From an uncultured Psychromonas sp. (lineage in GTDB: Bacteria; Pseudomonadota; Gammaproteobacteria; Enterobacterales; Psychromonadaceae): 64,000 nucleotides of DNA. The notes beneath the pieces were generated by a model, which had not been told where the DNA came from, ran no database searches, and worked only from the letters and a program-made list of their open reading frames with translations. Below are positions 27,577 through 37,403 of this stretch, one piece after another; within the stretch, counting starts at the first letter, position 1, and every line of letters begins with the position of its first letter. Made by a program: the position numbers and the translations under genes. The stretch spans positions 1-64,000 of the forward strand of contig NZ_CANLFB010000014.1 in the NCBI RefSeq assembly GCF_947489755.1, in the 5' to 3' direction.

Positions 27577-29148
27577 ATGTTACTACGTTGGCTTATTCTT
27601 TCTGTCACCTTTTATGCAGCTGGTAGTGTTGCACAGAGCCAGAATGTATTTAATCCGCAGGCGATTACGGTCGCCATTGATAAAACACCTGTTTCATTTA
27701 ATCCTTATTCTGATCAAGCATTAATGAGTCAGCAATTTAAGCACCTGTTATTTGATCCGTTATTCCGTTGGGATAAAAACCAAAAAATAGAAGCTCGCTT
27801 AGTCAAAAGTTGGAAGCGTATCGATAAGAGAACCGTGCGTTTTTTTCTACGAGAAAATATACACTTTCATACGGGTAATATATTAACTTCAAATGATGTA
27901 CTTTGGTCTTTTGAACAAGCAAAGAAACAAATCAATAGTAATTTTCTCAATAAATTAGATTGGGTCAAAGCTAATAATCAAAATAGTTTTGATATTAGAA
28001 CAAGTCTTAGTGATATTCAGCTGTTAGATTACCTTACTGATGTGTTTGTATTGGACTCAAGATTTTATGAAAAGAATGCCAATGTTTTAGATACATCTCC
28101 TTCTATTATACTACCTCCGGTCAGAAACTTACCTATGTCCGGCACGGGCCCTTATTTAATTCAACAATATAATCCTGTATTAGGGATGGTTGTTGTGGCG
28201 AACCCAAACTATTGGGACGGTTTCCCTAAGGTTCAATTCTTTCGATTCATGCGTATTAATAAGCCTCAATCTCGCTTATTCGCTTTATTAGCTGATGATG
28301 TACAAGTAAGTTATGCCATCCCTAACAAAAGCACTGAAGACCTTGAAAGTAATACCACCAAAAACTTAGTTAAAGTTCCTTCTTCAAATGTTGTTTTTTT
28401 AACGATTAACGATAAATTATCACCAGTATTAAAAAATAAAGAAGCGCGAGATGCTATTCATTTAGCCATTAACCAAGCGGGCATCCTGAAATATATTTTA
28501 AAAGATAATGGTCAACTCCATCCTTCTGTGATGGCGCTAGCCGACAATACATTTTCAGATAAACCCGATAAAACCAATGAAGAAATGCCTGAGTATGATC
28601 TAGAAAAATCCAAAGCATTAGTGAAGGAAATGAAATTACCGAAACAGATGTCGTTATTGGTGATGCTAGATGATGTTGGGAATACAAAGAAAGTCGCTGA
28701 AGCATTAAGTAAAATGTTAAAGAGAGCGGGCATTGTCGTTGCTATACAAGAAATTAGTTCTGAAGAAATATGGAAAAATACTAATTTATATTATGACTTA
28801 ACCATTTCTACTTGGCAGACTCAATTAATGAGTCAAGATAATATGTATGAAAATTTATTCTTACAAAGTTATTTAACAGGGTATCTTCAGGATAAGTTTA
28901 AGGAACGAGGGCTAAAGCATAACTTTAAACAAGAATCTGATTATTTTAAAACCTTACAGCAGGATAATTGGGTTATCCCATTGTTTTATCAAGATAAAAT
29001 TTGGGCTCAAAATAACAAGTTTAATTTAGATGAGATATTCTCAAGCAATGGCATCCCTTATTGGTCATTACTAAAGTTAAAGAAGACTGAAGATAAGCCA
29101 AATAATGAAGATGTACTGTTAAAGCTAAAAGATAAAAAGGAAGGATAG
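27577..29148 (+). CDS. Family 5 extracellular solute-binding protein (peptide ABC type)
   Basis: 523-aa periplasmic solute-binding protein (SBP_bac_5), related to DppA/OppA/SapA-type receptors. A signal peptide covers about residues 1-19 (cleavage near SVAQS). Conserved stretches include FDPLFRWDKNQKIEARLVKSW and the NDVLWSFEQAK region. I chose the ATG at 27577, with GGGGG at 27567-27571; the stop of pgpA overlaps this ribosome-binding site. No permease or ATPase gene is adjacent, so it is an orphan receptor whose ligand cannot be assigned; some orphan members are regulators or SapA-like. Confidence 0.8.
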   Translation: MLLRWLILSVTFYAAGSVAQSQNVFNPQAITVAIDKTPVSFNPYSDQALMSQQFKHLLFDPLFRWDKNQKIEARLVKSWKRIDKRTVRFFLRENIHFHTGNILTSNDVLWSFEQAKKQINSNFLNKLDWVKANNQNSFDIRTSLSDIQLLDYLTDVFVLDSRFYEKNANVLDTSPSIILPPVRNLPMSGTGPYLIQQYNPVLGMVVVANPNYWDGFPKVQFFRFMRINKPQSRLFALLADDVQVSYAIPNKSTEDLESNTTKNLVKVPSSNVVFLTINDKLSPVLKNKEARDAIHLAINQAGILKYILKDNGQLHPSVMALADNTFSDKPDKTNEEMPEYDLEKSKALVKEMKLPKQMSLLVMLDDVGNTKKVAEALSKMLKRAGIVVAIQEISSEEIWKNTNLYYDLTISTWQTQLMSQDNMYENLFLQSYLTGYLQDKFKERGLKHNFKQESDYFKTLQQDNWVIPLFYQDKIWAQNNKFNLDEIFSSNGIPYWSLLKLKKTEDKPNNEDVLLKLKDKKEG

Positions 29149-29153
29149 AAAAG

Positions 29154-29201
29154 AAACAACATCATAAAGTAGTATTACTCGTTTCATGATGTTGTTTTTT
29201 T
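29154..29201 (+). terminator. Terminator of the rluF-thiL-pgpA operon
   Basis: Stem of 12 bp (29154-29165/29186-29197) with a 20-nt loop, then a T-run ending at 29201. Confidence 0.8.
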
Positions 29202-29345
29202 GATTAAGCACTTGTATTGAATGAGTGCTTAAAGATTTTAATTAACTGTCTTGTGAGTTACTGAAACTTAACGATATAAATTAACTGACTCACTTAATGA
29301 TAGTTAGATTAAATGGTTTACAGTTCTAAAATATATACTCAATGC

Positions 29346-31205
29346 TTATGAAAAGAAGTTCACTATCTGCTCTTCAATCCCATCACTATCAAGTTTTAAC
29401 ATGTGATAAATTTCTTGTTGTGTACCTTGTTCAATAAAAGAATCAGGTAACCCTAAGTGTTGTATTTTACCCGTATATTGCTGTGTCATTAAGAACTCAC
29501 TAACGGCAGAACCTGCACCACCTGCAATACTATTTTCTTCAATCGTCACAATCTGAGAATGGCTTTCAGCAAGTCGTTTCAATAATGATTGATCTAATGG
29601 TTTTACAAATCGCATATCGACTAACGTTGCATTGAGTTTTTCTGCAACTGGAGCCGCTGCTTGTAAAAATGTACCAAAACATAAAATTGCTGTTTTATGG
29701 CCTTCAGCAACGACTTTTGCTTTACCAATTTCTAATTGTGTCATTACTGCTTCAACTGCTATTCCTGTTCCGCTACCTCTCGGATAACGTACAGCCGCTG
29801 GTGTGTTAAGCAAATGTCCGGTGTATAACATATTACGACACTCTTGTTCATCAGAAGGGGTCATAACCGTCATGTTAGGCACACAACGTAAAAAGCTTAA
29901 GTCGTAAGCACCTTGATGCGTAGGACCATCAGCGCCAACGATACCCGCTCTATCAATAGCAAATAAAACACCTAAGTTTTGAATAGCGACATCGTGGATA
30001 ACTTGGTCATAAGCACGCTGTAAAAAGCTTGAGTAGATAGCAACGATAGGATTTAAATCGGCAATCGCCATACCAGCCGCTAATGTCACTGCATGTTGTT
30101 CTGCGATAGCAACATCATAATATTTATCAGGGTGACGTTTAGAAAACTCAACCATGCCAGAACCTTCACGCATTGCTGGAGTAATCGCGGTCAGTTTAGG
30201 GTCTTTATCGGCCATGTCATTTAACCACTGGCCAAATATTTTGGAGAAAGTTGGTGCAGAAGGTTTAGGAATCGGTAACGCTTGATCGGGTGTGAACTTG
30301 GGTACTGCATGATAGGTAATTGGGTCAAGTTCAGCTTGTTTGTAGCCTTTACCCTTTTTAGTCATCACATGTAAAAACTGTGGGCCAGAATGAGAACGCA
30401 TATTGCGTAGTGTATCGACTAACGCAATCACATTATGTCCATCCATCGGACCAATATAATTAAAACCGAACTCTTCAAAAATAGTGCCTGGTGAAACCAT
30501 GCCTTTTAAATGCTCTTCAGTTTTCTTGGCTAATTCTTTAATGGGCGGAATATTCGATAATACTTTTTTGCTGCTTTCACGAAATTGTGTATATAAATCA
30601 CCCGATAATATTTTTGCTAAGTGATTATTTAACGCGCCCACATTTTCAGAAATAGACATTTCATTATCATTGAGGATCACTAACATGTCGTTATTCAAAG
30701 AACCGGCATGATTTAATGCTTCAAATGCCATGCCTGCAGTGATTGCACCATCGCCAATGACGGCAACGACTTTACGATCTTTTTTCTCTTTTCCTGCCGC
30801 AATCGCTAAACCGAGTGCTGCACCAATAGACGTTGATGAGTGCCCAACACTTAACACATCATATTCACTTTCTTCGCGCCAAGGGAAAGGGTGTAAGCCC
30901 TTAAACATTCTAATATTTTCCATTTGGTCACGACGACCCGTTAAGATCTTATGCGGATAAGCTTGATGGCCAACATCCCAAACAAGGTGATCAAAAGGGG
31001 TGTGGTAAACATAATGCAAAGCCACTGTTAATTCGACCACGCCTAAGCCTGAAGCTAAATGACCACTGGTTTGACTAACACTGGTTAATAAAAATTGACG
31101 TAATTCTTCGCACAGTGCAGGGAGCTGGTGTTTTTTTAATAGACGCAGATCTTCTGGATAATTGATATCAGCGAGCAACGGGTAATTTTTTAAATCCAAT
31201 GGCAT
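29346..31205 (-). CDS. dxs: 1-deoxy-D-xylulose-5-phosphate synthase
   Basis: 619-aa thiamine-diphosphate enzyme joining pyruvate and glyceraldehyde-3-phosphate, the first step of the MEP isoprenoid pathway. Motifs seen are [20 protein letters not shown], the ThDP-binding [32 protein letters not shown], and the transketolase-type [16 protein letters not shown]. It is the last gene of the xseB-ispA-dxs operon, 3 nt after ispA. Length matches E. coli Dxs (620 aa). Confidence 0.97.
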   Translation of the reverse strand: MPLDLKNYPLLADINYPEDLRLLKKHQLPALCEELRQFLLTSVSQTSGHLASGLGVVELTVALHYVYHTPFDHLVWDVGHQAYPHKILTGRRDQMENIRMFKGLHPFPWREESEYDVLSVGHSSTSIGAALGLAIAAGKEKKDRKVVAVIGDGAITAGMAFEALNHAGSLNNDMLVILNDNEMSISENVGALNNHLAKILSGDLYTQFRESSKKVLSNIPPIKELAKKTEEHLKGMVSPGTIFEEFGFNYIGPMDGHNVIALVDTLRNMRSHSGPQFLHVMTKKGKGYKQAELDPITYHAVPKFTPDQALPIPKPSAPTFSKIFGQWLNDMADKDPKLTAITPAMREGSGMVEFSKRHPDKYYDVAIAEQHAVTLAAGMAIADLNPIVAIYSSFLQRAYDQVIHDVAIQNLGVLFAIDRAGIVGADGPTHQGAYDLSFLRCVPNMTVMTPSDEQECRNMLYTGHLLNTPAAVRYPRGSGTGIAVEAVMTQLEIGKAKVVAEGHKTAILCFGTFLQAAAPVAEKLNATLVDMRFVKPLDQSLLKRLAESHSQIVTIEENSIAGGAGSAVSEFLMTQQYTGKIQHLGLPDSFIEQGTQQEIYHMLKLDSDGIEEQIVNFFS

Positions 31206-31208
31206 ATT

Positions 31209-32099
31209 TTATTTATCACGTTTGATGATGTAGTGAGAGAACAACTCGAGTAACTGAGTATTATAAGGTAATTGTGATAAAGCATGAAGCGCTTCTTTAT
31301 ATAAGTCTTGTGCTTTTTGTTGTGCTGCTGGTAAACCTAGTAAAGCTGGGTAGGTTGATTTATTCAACTCTTGGTCTGAACCTTGTGGTTTGCCTAAGGT
31401 TTGAGTATCACTTGTAATATCTAATATATCATCTTGTACTTGGAAAGCTAACCCTATCGCCGCCGCAAAACGTGTTAATAGTGCAAACTCTTGCGGGTCA
31501 ATATCTGATTTAGTTAATGCGCCCATTTGCACAGCAGCTAATATAAGAGCACCGGTTTTGGCATTATGGATTGTTTCTAATTCAATTAATGAAATGGCGG
31601 TATTCTCAGCGGCTATATCTAATATCTGTCCTGCACACATGCCTTTTTCACCCGATGCTCTGGCTAATGTGTTGATGATTTTCAACTGTGCTTGAGGTAA
31701 TAAGTCATCAATTTCCGTAGATAAAATGTCAAAAGCTAAGGTTTGTAATGCATCGCCAGCTAATATTGCCGTCGCTTCATCATATTTTATGTGGCAAGTA
31801 GGGTGACCGCGACGAAGTGCATCATCATCCATTGCAGGTAAGTCATCATGTATTAGCGAGTAAGCATGAATACATTCAATCGCGGCTGCAATTGGGTCAA
31901 GTGTTTCAAGCTTACTCTCTAGCATTTGTCCAACGGCATACACTAAGAAAGGTCTGACTCGTTTCCCTCCTAACAATGCACCATAAGTCATTGCTTCATT
32001 TAATTCTTTTGACGCGGGGATCGAGTAATTAATATGTTTTTCAAGCTGTTCATTTACACGTACTTGAAATTGTTGCATGGTAGAAGTTAATTGTGTCAT
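31209..32099 (-). CDS. ispA: Farnesyl diphosphate synthase
   Basis: 296-aa prenyltransferase making farnesyl diphosphate. The two aspartate-rich motifs that bind magnesium are present: HDDLPAMDDDALRRG and QVQDDILD. It also has GGKRVRPFLVY near the N-terminus. It is upstream of dxs and downstream of xseB, the gene order found in E. coli. Confidence 0.97.
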   Translation of the reverse strand: MTQLTSTMQQFQVRVNEQLEKHINYSIPASKELNEAMTYGALLGGKRVRPFLVYAVGQMLESKLETLDPIAAAIECIHAYSLIHDDLPAMDDDALRRGHPTCHIKYDEATAILAGDALQTLAFDILSTEIDDLLPQAQLKIINTLARASGEKGMCAGQILDIAAENTAISLIELETIHNAKTGALILAAVQMGALTKSDIDPQEFALLTRFAAAIGLAFQVQDDILDITSDTQTLGKPQGSDQELNKSTYPALLGLPAAQQKAQDLYKEALHALSQLPYNTQLLELFSHYIIKRDK

Positions 32100-32135
32100 C
32101 TAGGCTGCTTAGTATTTGAAATGTAAGACAAAAAG

Positions 32136-32369
32136 TTATTCTTCAAAATTCTGTAAAGGCACTTGAACATCATTTTGCATTAAAATACTCACTTGTTGCT
32201 GAGCATGTTGTAACTTTTGACTATTGCTGCGTGCTAAAGAAATACCGCGTTCAAATTGTTTTAAAGCATCTTCAAGGGGTAAATCACCGCCCTCTAAATG
32301 TTGAACAATTTGTTCAAGTTCAGTAATTGCTTCTTCGTATTGCATATTTTCAGGTTTTTTTAAGGCCAT
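32136..32369 (-). CDS. xseB: Exodeoxyribonuclease VII small subunit
   Basis: 77-aa XseB, the small subunit of exonuclease VII, which degrades single-stranded DNA together with XseA. The family pattern YEEAITELEQIVQHLEGGDLPLEDALKQFERGI is intact across the helical hairpin. It heads the xseB-ispA-dxs operon and is divergent from pomA. Confidence 0.95.
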   Translation of the reverse strand: MALKKPENMQYEEAITELEQIVQHLEGGDLPLEDALKQFERGISLARSNSQKLQHAQQQVSILMQNDVQVPLQNFEE

Positions 32370-32586
32370 GGGAGATCTCTTTTCTATAATTTGTGCAAGA
32401 TTACCGTGCCTGTTAAGGATGTCAAACTAACGTATAAAAATAATTTCGAAATAGTGAAGTTGTGGGCTGTTTGATGACTTGCAAAATATCTTATTTTAAA
32501 TAATAGTTTATGGCTACAAACTAACCATAAATAGCTATACTATCTACTTAACAACGCATTAATATTAAATTAAAAAGGATTTATCT

Positions 32587-33357
32587 GTGGATTTAGCAAC
32601 ACTCGTTGGAATTATAGGCGCTTTTGGCTTTGTCGTTATGGCAATGTTGATGGGAGGAACTCTCGATATGTTCGTCGATGTCACTTCTATTTTGATTGTG
32701 TTTGGCGGTACGGCCTTTGTTGTGATGATGAAATATAACATCGGACAGTTTTTTGGGGCGATCAAAATTGCAATGAAAGCATTTATGTTTAAAACAGATT
32801 CTCCTGAAGAGTTGATAGTAAAAACGGTAGAAATGGCTGATGCCGCTCGTAAAGGTGGATTTTTAGCGCTTGAAGAAGCTGAAATAACCAACCCTTTTAT
32901 GCAGAAGGGAGTTGATATGTTAGTTGATGGGCATGATGCTGATGTTGTACGTCAGACTTTACAAAATGATATTCGATTAACTTCTGAACGACATGAGGTC
33001 GGTGCCGAGATATTTAAAAATTTTGGTGATGTGGCGCCCGCAATGGGCATGATTGGTACCTTGATTGGATTAGTGGCGATGTTATCAAACATGGATGACC
33101 CTAAGTCGATTGGTCCTGCAATGGCTGTTGCGTTATTGACAACGTTATACGGTGCGGTGGTTGCGAACATGGTTGCCTTGCCTATTGCTGATAAATTAAA
33201 ATTAAGAGCGCAAGAAGAAAAATTAAATCGTAGCCTTATATTAGATGGCGTATTAGGTATTCAAGATGGCCAAAATCCACGTGTTATTGAAGGGGTGCTA
33301 CGCAATTATCTACCTGAGTCTAAACGAGGTAGTACAGATGATGGTGGAGCAGAATAA
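32587..33357 (+). CDS. pomA: Sodium-driven flagellar stator protein PomA
   Basis: 256-aa MotA/PomA-family inner-membrane protein with four transmembrane helices (N-terminal pair ~1-50; second pair around 150-200). PomA-type features include the short N-terminus DLATLVGIIGAFGFVVMAMLMGG and the cytoplasmic charged loop with DIRLTSERHEVGAEIF. With PomB it forms the sodium-powered stator of polar flagella. GTG start with AAGGATTT upstream. It is divergent from xseB, as in vibrios, and directly abuts pomB. Confidence 0.94.
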   Translation: MDLATLVGIIGAFGFVVMAMLMGGTLDMFVDVTSILIVFGGTAFVVMMKYNIGQFFGAIKIAMKAFMFKTDSPEELIVKTVEMADAARKGGFLALEEAEITNPFMQKGVDMLVDGHDADVVRQTLQNDIRLTSERHEVGAEIFKNFGDVAPAMGMIGTLIGLVAMLSNMDDPKSIGPAMAVALLTTLYGAVVANMVALPIADKLKLRAQEEKLNRSLILDGVLGIQDGQNPRVIEGVLRNYLPESKRGSTDDGGAE

Positions 33358-34325
33358 TGGAAGAAGAATGTAAATGTCCCCCCGAGGGATTACCTGCATG
33401 GATGGGGACCTTTGCAGATTTAATGTCATTGTTAATGTGCTTCTTTGTTTTACTTTTATCATTCTCAGAAATGGATGTATTAAAATTTAAACAAATAGCT
33501 GGGTCGATGGCATTTGCTTTTGGTGTACAAAACCAATTAGAAGTAAAAGATATCCCTAAAGGGACCTCGGTCATTGCACAGGAATTTAGGCCTGGTAAGC
33601 CTGAACCGACACCTATCGAAGTGATCATGCAGCGAACGACTGAAGTGACTCAAACGACTTTAGACTTTCAAGAAGGTGATAGTAGCCGTGCTGGTGGACA
33701 ACAAGATGTGCCTGTTCGAGAAACCTCGTTACAAGTTAATGAAGAAACTAAAGAAGTGTTATCAGCTGAAGCTTCAGAATCAACGGCAGAACAATCAGAA
33801 GAGCAACTAGATGAAACAGATAAGGCCTCTAGTGCAAGCGCTGCAGCGCAACAAGCGTTAACGAAGAAGGTCGCAGAGGATCTCCGTGAAGAGATTGAAG
33901 ATGGTGCGATTGAGATAGAATCTTTAGGGCAACAGTTAATTATTCGTGTGAGAGAGAAAGGCGCTTTTCCTGCTGGCTCTGCCTTTTTACAACCTCGTTT
34001 TAGACCTGTGATTGCTAAAGTGGCTAAAATATTAGTGGATGTACCGGGTGTGGTAACGGTTGCTGGGCATACTGATAATGAACCAATACAATCAGAGTTA
34101 TATCGTTCTAATTTAGATCTTTCTGCGCAACGAGCCGTGTCTGTTGCTCAGGAAATGTTGAAGTTAAAAGGGATTAGAGATAAGAAAATGTTAGTGGTTG
34201 GTTATGCGAATACTCAACCATTAGCCGAAGGTGATTCACCTGCTGAACAACGTCGTAATCGCCGTGTTGAAATTATGATCATGCAAGGTGAAGCGGCAGA
34301 GTCTGGCGAAATATCGGTAGAGTAA
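33357..34325 (+). CDS. pomB: Flagellar stator protein PomB (OmpA-type C-terminus)
   Basis: 322-aa MotB/PomB. A single transmembrane helix follows the N-terminal WMGTFADLMSLLMCFFVLLL; Asp21 is the ion-binding residue. Residues ~100-170 form a Ser/Glu/Gln-rich linker, then an OmpA-like peptidoglycan-binding domain with VAGHTDNEPI, LSAQRAVSVAQEM and EQRRNRRVEI. Start and pomA stop overlap by one base. Sodium coupling is inferred from PomA similarity. A strong terminator follows at 34359. Confidence 0.95.
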   Translation: MEEECKCPPEGLPAWMGTFADLMSLLMCFFVLLLSFSEMDVLKFKQIAGSMAFAFGVQNQLEVKDIPKGTSVIAQEFRPGKPEPTPIEVIMQRTTEVTQTTLDFQEGDSSRAGGQQDVPVRETSLQVNEETKEVLSAEASESTAEQSEEQLDETDKASSASAAAQQALTKKVAEDLREEIEDGAIEIESLGQQLIIRVREKGAFPAGSAFLQPRFRPVIAKVAKILVDVPGVVTVAGHTDNEPIQSELYRSNLDLSAQRAVSVAQEMLKLKGIRDKKMLVVGYANTQPLAEGDSPAEQRRNRRVEIMIMQGEAAESGEISVE

Positions 34326-34358
34326 TTAATACCTATTTAATGTTCGACTAAATCTAAT

Positions 34359-34399
34359 AAAAAGGCCTACACTAAATTATTTTAATGTAGGCCTTTTTA
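34359..34399 (+). terminator. pomAB terminator
   Basis: A perfect 13-bp stem (34359-34371/34386-34398) with an A-run 5' and T-run 3'. It could also act on convergent ampG transcripts. Confidence 0.92.
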
Positions 34400-34473
34400 T
34401 TACGATACTTTTAGAGAGACTGAACGCTCAAGTCGTCATATTGTAAATCGTTTTATCATTTAATTCGCTAAAC

Positions 34474-35847
34474 CTAATCTTCGATAACTTTCTTTAATAC
34501 AACAATCAACCCTAACACTGGCACACCAATCAAGGCAGAGGCAATAAAGAAGTTTACATAACCAAAATCATCTACATACACACCTGAGAATCCAGCAATA
34601 AACTTTGGAAATAACAACATTATCGAACTAAATAATGCAAATTGTGTGGCTGAAAATTCAATATTTGTCAGCTTTGAAATATAGGTAATAAAGGCTGTCG
34701 TCGCTATTCCTGCACTGATGTTATCCATAGAAATGATTAACGTTAATAATGTTAAGTCTTTTCCTACAAAAGCGAGAATAGCAAAAATAAAATTAGTGAT
34801 GACGACTAAAAGTCCACCGAGGAACAGAATCGAGTAAGTACTGTAACGCGTTAATAAAACCCCGCCTAATGCTGCACCCACTAATGTCATAGTGACACCA
34901 AATATTTTTGATATCGCTGCAATTTCTCCTTTGGTGTATCCCATATCCACATAGAACGGATTCGCCATGATTCCCATTACAATGTCAGATATTCGGTAAG
35001 TGCCAATTAATAATAAAATTAAGAGGGCATGCTTACCGTAGCGCTTAAAGAAGTCTGCGAAAGGTGCAATCACCGCCATATTTAACCACGCCATAAAGCG
35101 TCCGGCTATTGTAGGAATTTTAGCTGCATTTAATTGTTCCAAAATAGCTGCTTGCTGTTGTTGTAAGTCGGTACCTTTATAGTCTGGCTCTTTCGCTACA
35201 AAAGTTGTGATGATACCTACGCCCATACAAGCAGCCATCACAAAGTAAGAGGTTGACCAAGCAGAAAGTTGATATGCCTCTGAACTACTCGACCAAGCTG
35301 CAATCGCTAAAGAGCCTGCACCTGCCATGATCATGGCTAAGCGGTAACCTGTCATGTAAGCAGCGGCCATCGCAGCTTGAAATTTTTCTGGTGCAGATTC
35401 AATACGAAAAGCATCAATGACAATATCTTGTGTTGCAGAACTATAAGCAACCACTAAAGCACAAACAGCAAACATGGCTAAGTTTTGTTGTGGGTCACTC
35501 ATCGCCATTCCAATCAACGAGAGGATGATTGATACTTGAGACAATAATAGCCATGAACGTCTTCGTCCAAGCAATGGTGTTAATAACGGTATTGATAAAC
35601 GGTCGACAAAAGGAGACCAAATCCATTTAAAAGCATAAGCCAGCGCTATCCAGCTGAAAAAACCAATGCTGGCTCTACTGACACCCGCTTCACGTAACCA
35701 AAATGAAAGAGTAGAGAAAACAAGTAAGAGGGGTAAGCCGGCAGAAAATCCGAAAAAGAACAAAATTGCTACACGTTTTTGTAGATAAATTTTGCAACTC
35801 TCTAACCAGCTTGGTTTATCTATTTGTTGTGATGTATCAGTTGCCAT
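34474..35847 (-). CDS. ampG: AmpG-type muropeptide MFS transporter
   Basis: 457-aa inner-membrane transporter with about twelve transmembrane helices. AmpG imports GlcNAc-anhydro-MurNAc peptides for cell-wall recycling. Diagnostic stretches: FFFGFSAGLPLLLVFSTLSFWLREAGV in helix 1 (shown in part), WIWSPFVDRL, LGRRRSW, and SSATQDIVIDAFRIE. Length is shorter than E. coli AmpG (491 aa) but typical for this clade. Near rnd on the same strand with a hairpin between. Confidence 0.88.
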   Translation of the reverse strand: MATDTSQQIDKPSWLESCKIYLQKRVAILFFFGFSAGLPLLLVFSTLSFWLREAGVSRASIGFFSWIALAYAFKWIWSPFVDRLSIPLLTPLLGRRRSWLLLSQVSIILSLIGMAMSDPQQNLAMFAVCALVVAYSSATQDIVIDAFRIESAPEKFQAAMAAAYMTGYRLAMIMAGAGSLAIAAWSSSSEAYQLSAWSTSYFVMAACMGVGIITTFVAKEPDYKGTDLQQQQAAILEQLNAAKIPTIAGRFMAWLNMAVIAPFADFFKRYGKHALLILLLIGTYRISDIVMGIMANPFYVDMGYTKGEIAAISKIFGVTMTLVGAALGGVLLTRYSTYSILFLGGLLVVITNFIFAILAFVGKDLTLLTLIISMDNISAGIATTAFITYISKLTNIEFSATQFALFSSIMLLFPKFIAGFSGVYVDDFGYVNFFIASALIGVPVLGLIVVLKKVIED

Positions 35848-35930
35848 GGAATTAACTCGATAAAGCGTTGATGGTCTCGCTATTTATAAAAAATGGTGTT
35901 GCATGATTATTAGCTGGCCTATAGTTTTAA

Positions 35931-35961
35931 ACTATCCCAACGACTTCTTTGTTGGGATAGT
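35931..35961 (-). terminator. rnd: Hairpin after rnd
   Basis: Perfect 11-bp stem (35931-35941/35951-35961) 24 nt after the rnd stop. The minus-strand T-tail is short, so termination may be partial, allowing some read-through into ampG. Confidence 0.6.
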
Positions 35962-35984
35962 GTGTGTTGTTAAGCTATATAATA

Positions 35985-37097
35985 CTAATGTTTTAATTGA
36001 TGACCGATCAACTCAAAACGCCAACCCGTTAATATTTTAGGTTTTACTGCTGTTAAACGCTGCTTGTCGTCTAATTTCCAACACCAACTTAAATACTCAT
36101 TAATGACACGTTTAGAAGCAATTAATTCAACAGGTAATTCATATTTTTCAGCACAGGTTTTAACTTGATCTTTTATCGACTTTAATGTTTTCTTATAAGC
36201 AGGAAAGTCGACTAAACGTGAAATCAATGGCGGATAGGTTTCTGGATCTTGTGCTGTTACTTTAGCCATTACCGCTAAAATATTGTCGCCATGGATACGA
36301 ATTTCATTCGGTAATAGATGTAACCGTTTTAAGTCGGCATGTGTTGATGGCTGATAATAAGCTAATAACCATAAGTGCTCAGCCTTAACCACAAAGTTTA
36401 GCGCTAAGTTTCTTGCTTCTGCGGTTTCTAAACGCCATTTAGCAAGCGCTTTAATCAGTGCTAAACCGTATCGGTCTAATTGAGATAAGTTATCTAACGA
36501 TTTATAGGCTTTTTCTGAATCGACTGGTTTCATTTTTTGGTCAAGAATCATTTGGCATTCTTGTTCAAAAAAATGGATCATATTTTTTTCAGCTAGTTGA
36601 GCTTGCAGTACTTCTAAACTTGGTTGTAGATATAAAACGTCTGCTGCTGCGTAATGTTGTTGTTTTTCAGTTAATGGACGAGCACACCAATCGGTACGAG
36701 ACTCGCCTTTATCTAATACAACACCTTCGATTAACTCAACCATTTTTGCGTAACCTAACGATCCGCCATGATTTAGAAAAGCGCAGGCAACTTGTGTATC
36801 AAATAATTTAATATTGAGATTGCCTTTTTGATGTTTAATGATTTCTAAATCTTCGCTGCTGGCATGTAAGATACAATCTTTATTATCGATCGCTTCCCAA
36901 AAGGCGTTAATATTACCAATCTCGATAGGATCGATTAACACGATTCTTTCATTTTGCGAGACTTGCAATAAGCCCAAATTAGCAAAAAATGTACGTGTAC
37001 GAACAAATTCAGTATCTAAAGAGATAGGGGAGTTATCTAATGTAGCAACATACTCAGATAATTTTTCTTGTGTGGAAATGATCTCAAATTGCATCAA
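35985..37097 (-). CDS. rnd: Ribonuclease D
   Basis: 370-aa 3'-5' exoribonuclease that trims tRNA and other stable RNA 3' ends. The DEDDy motifs are visible: LDTEFVRTRTFFANLGLLQ (Exo I), LHASSEDLEII (Exo II), and HYAAADVLYLQPSLEVL (Exo III, Tyr and Asp). One or two HRDC domains follow from ~residue 205. Length agrees with E. coli RNase D (375 aa). Confidence 0.94.
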   Translation of the reverse strand: MMQFEIISTQEKLSEYVATLDNSPISLDTEFVRTRTFFANLGLLQVSQNERIVLIDPIEIGNINAFWEAIDNKDCILHASSEDLEIIKHQKGNLNIKLFDTQVACAFLNHGGSLGYAKMVELIEGVVLDKGESRTDWCARPLTEKQQHYAAADVLYLQPSLEVLQAQLAEKNMIHFFEQECQMILDQKMKPVDSEKAYKSLDNLSQLDRYGLALIKALAKWRLETAEARNLALNFVVKAEHLWLLAYYQPSTHADLKRLHLLPNEIRIHGDNILAVMAKVTAQDPETYPPLISRLVDFPAYKKTLKSIKDQVKTCAEKYELPVELIASKRVINEYLSWCWKLDDKQRLTAVKPKILTGWRFELIGHQLKH

Positions 37098-37267
37098 TTG
37101 ATAACCTAAATAGAATTGTAATATTCCCTTATCTTACGGAAATTGAGGTGTTTTTTCTATTGAAATATTGATTTGTTAATTTTTATTTGAAATAGATTCT
37201 AATGCATAAAAAGTATGATTTATTGCATAAATATATAAGTAAGGCTAACAAATTTAAGCGCTTATTA
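37098..37267. other. Spacer between rnd and the leu promoter
   Basis: AT-rich sequence holding the rnd promoter region. A 60-codon frame (37202-37384) overlaps it but lacks a ribosome-binding site and recognisable product. Confidence 0.4.
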
Positions 37268-37296
37268 TTGTGCGATTGTGACAGATCCATTAGAAT
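37268..37296 (+). promoter_or_regulatory. leuC: Candidate promoter of leuC
   Basis: TTGTGC (37268-37273), 17-bp spacer, TAGAAT (37291-37296). Transcription would start near 37303, upstream of the Fur-like site. A second weaker candidate (-35 TTGATA at 37328) overlaps that site. Confidence 0.45.
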
Positions 37297-37329
37297 AGAG
37301 CTTTACAAATGCGCCGCGATCTGCTTATT

Positions 37330-37348
37330 GATAATCATTCGCATTATC
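37330..37348 (+). promoter_or_regulatory. Candidate Fur box upstream of leuC
   Basis: The 19-mer matches the Fur consensus GATAATGATAATCATTATC at 15 of 19 positions, with both outer hexamers (GATAAT and ATTATC) perfect. It lies 55 nt before the leuC start. LeuCD contains a 4Fe-4S cluster, which makes iron control plausible, but no binding has been shown. Confidence 0.5.
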
Positions 37349-37403
37349 CAAATATGTTTAGGCCGGGAAAAAGATTTTAAGTAATAGTGTGGTAAGGGAA
37401 ACA

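Noticed and set aside
37202-37384. 60-codon ORF with Leu and Ile runs as a leu leader peptide
   Set aside because: No ribosome-binding site, no attenuator hairpin before leuC, and the likely promoter lies inside it.
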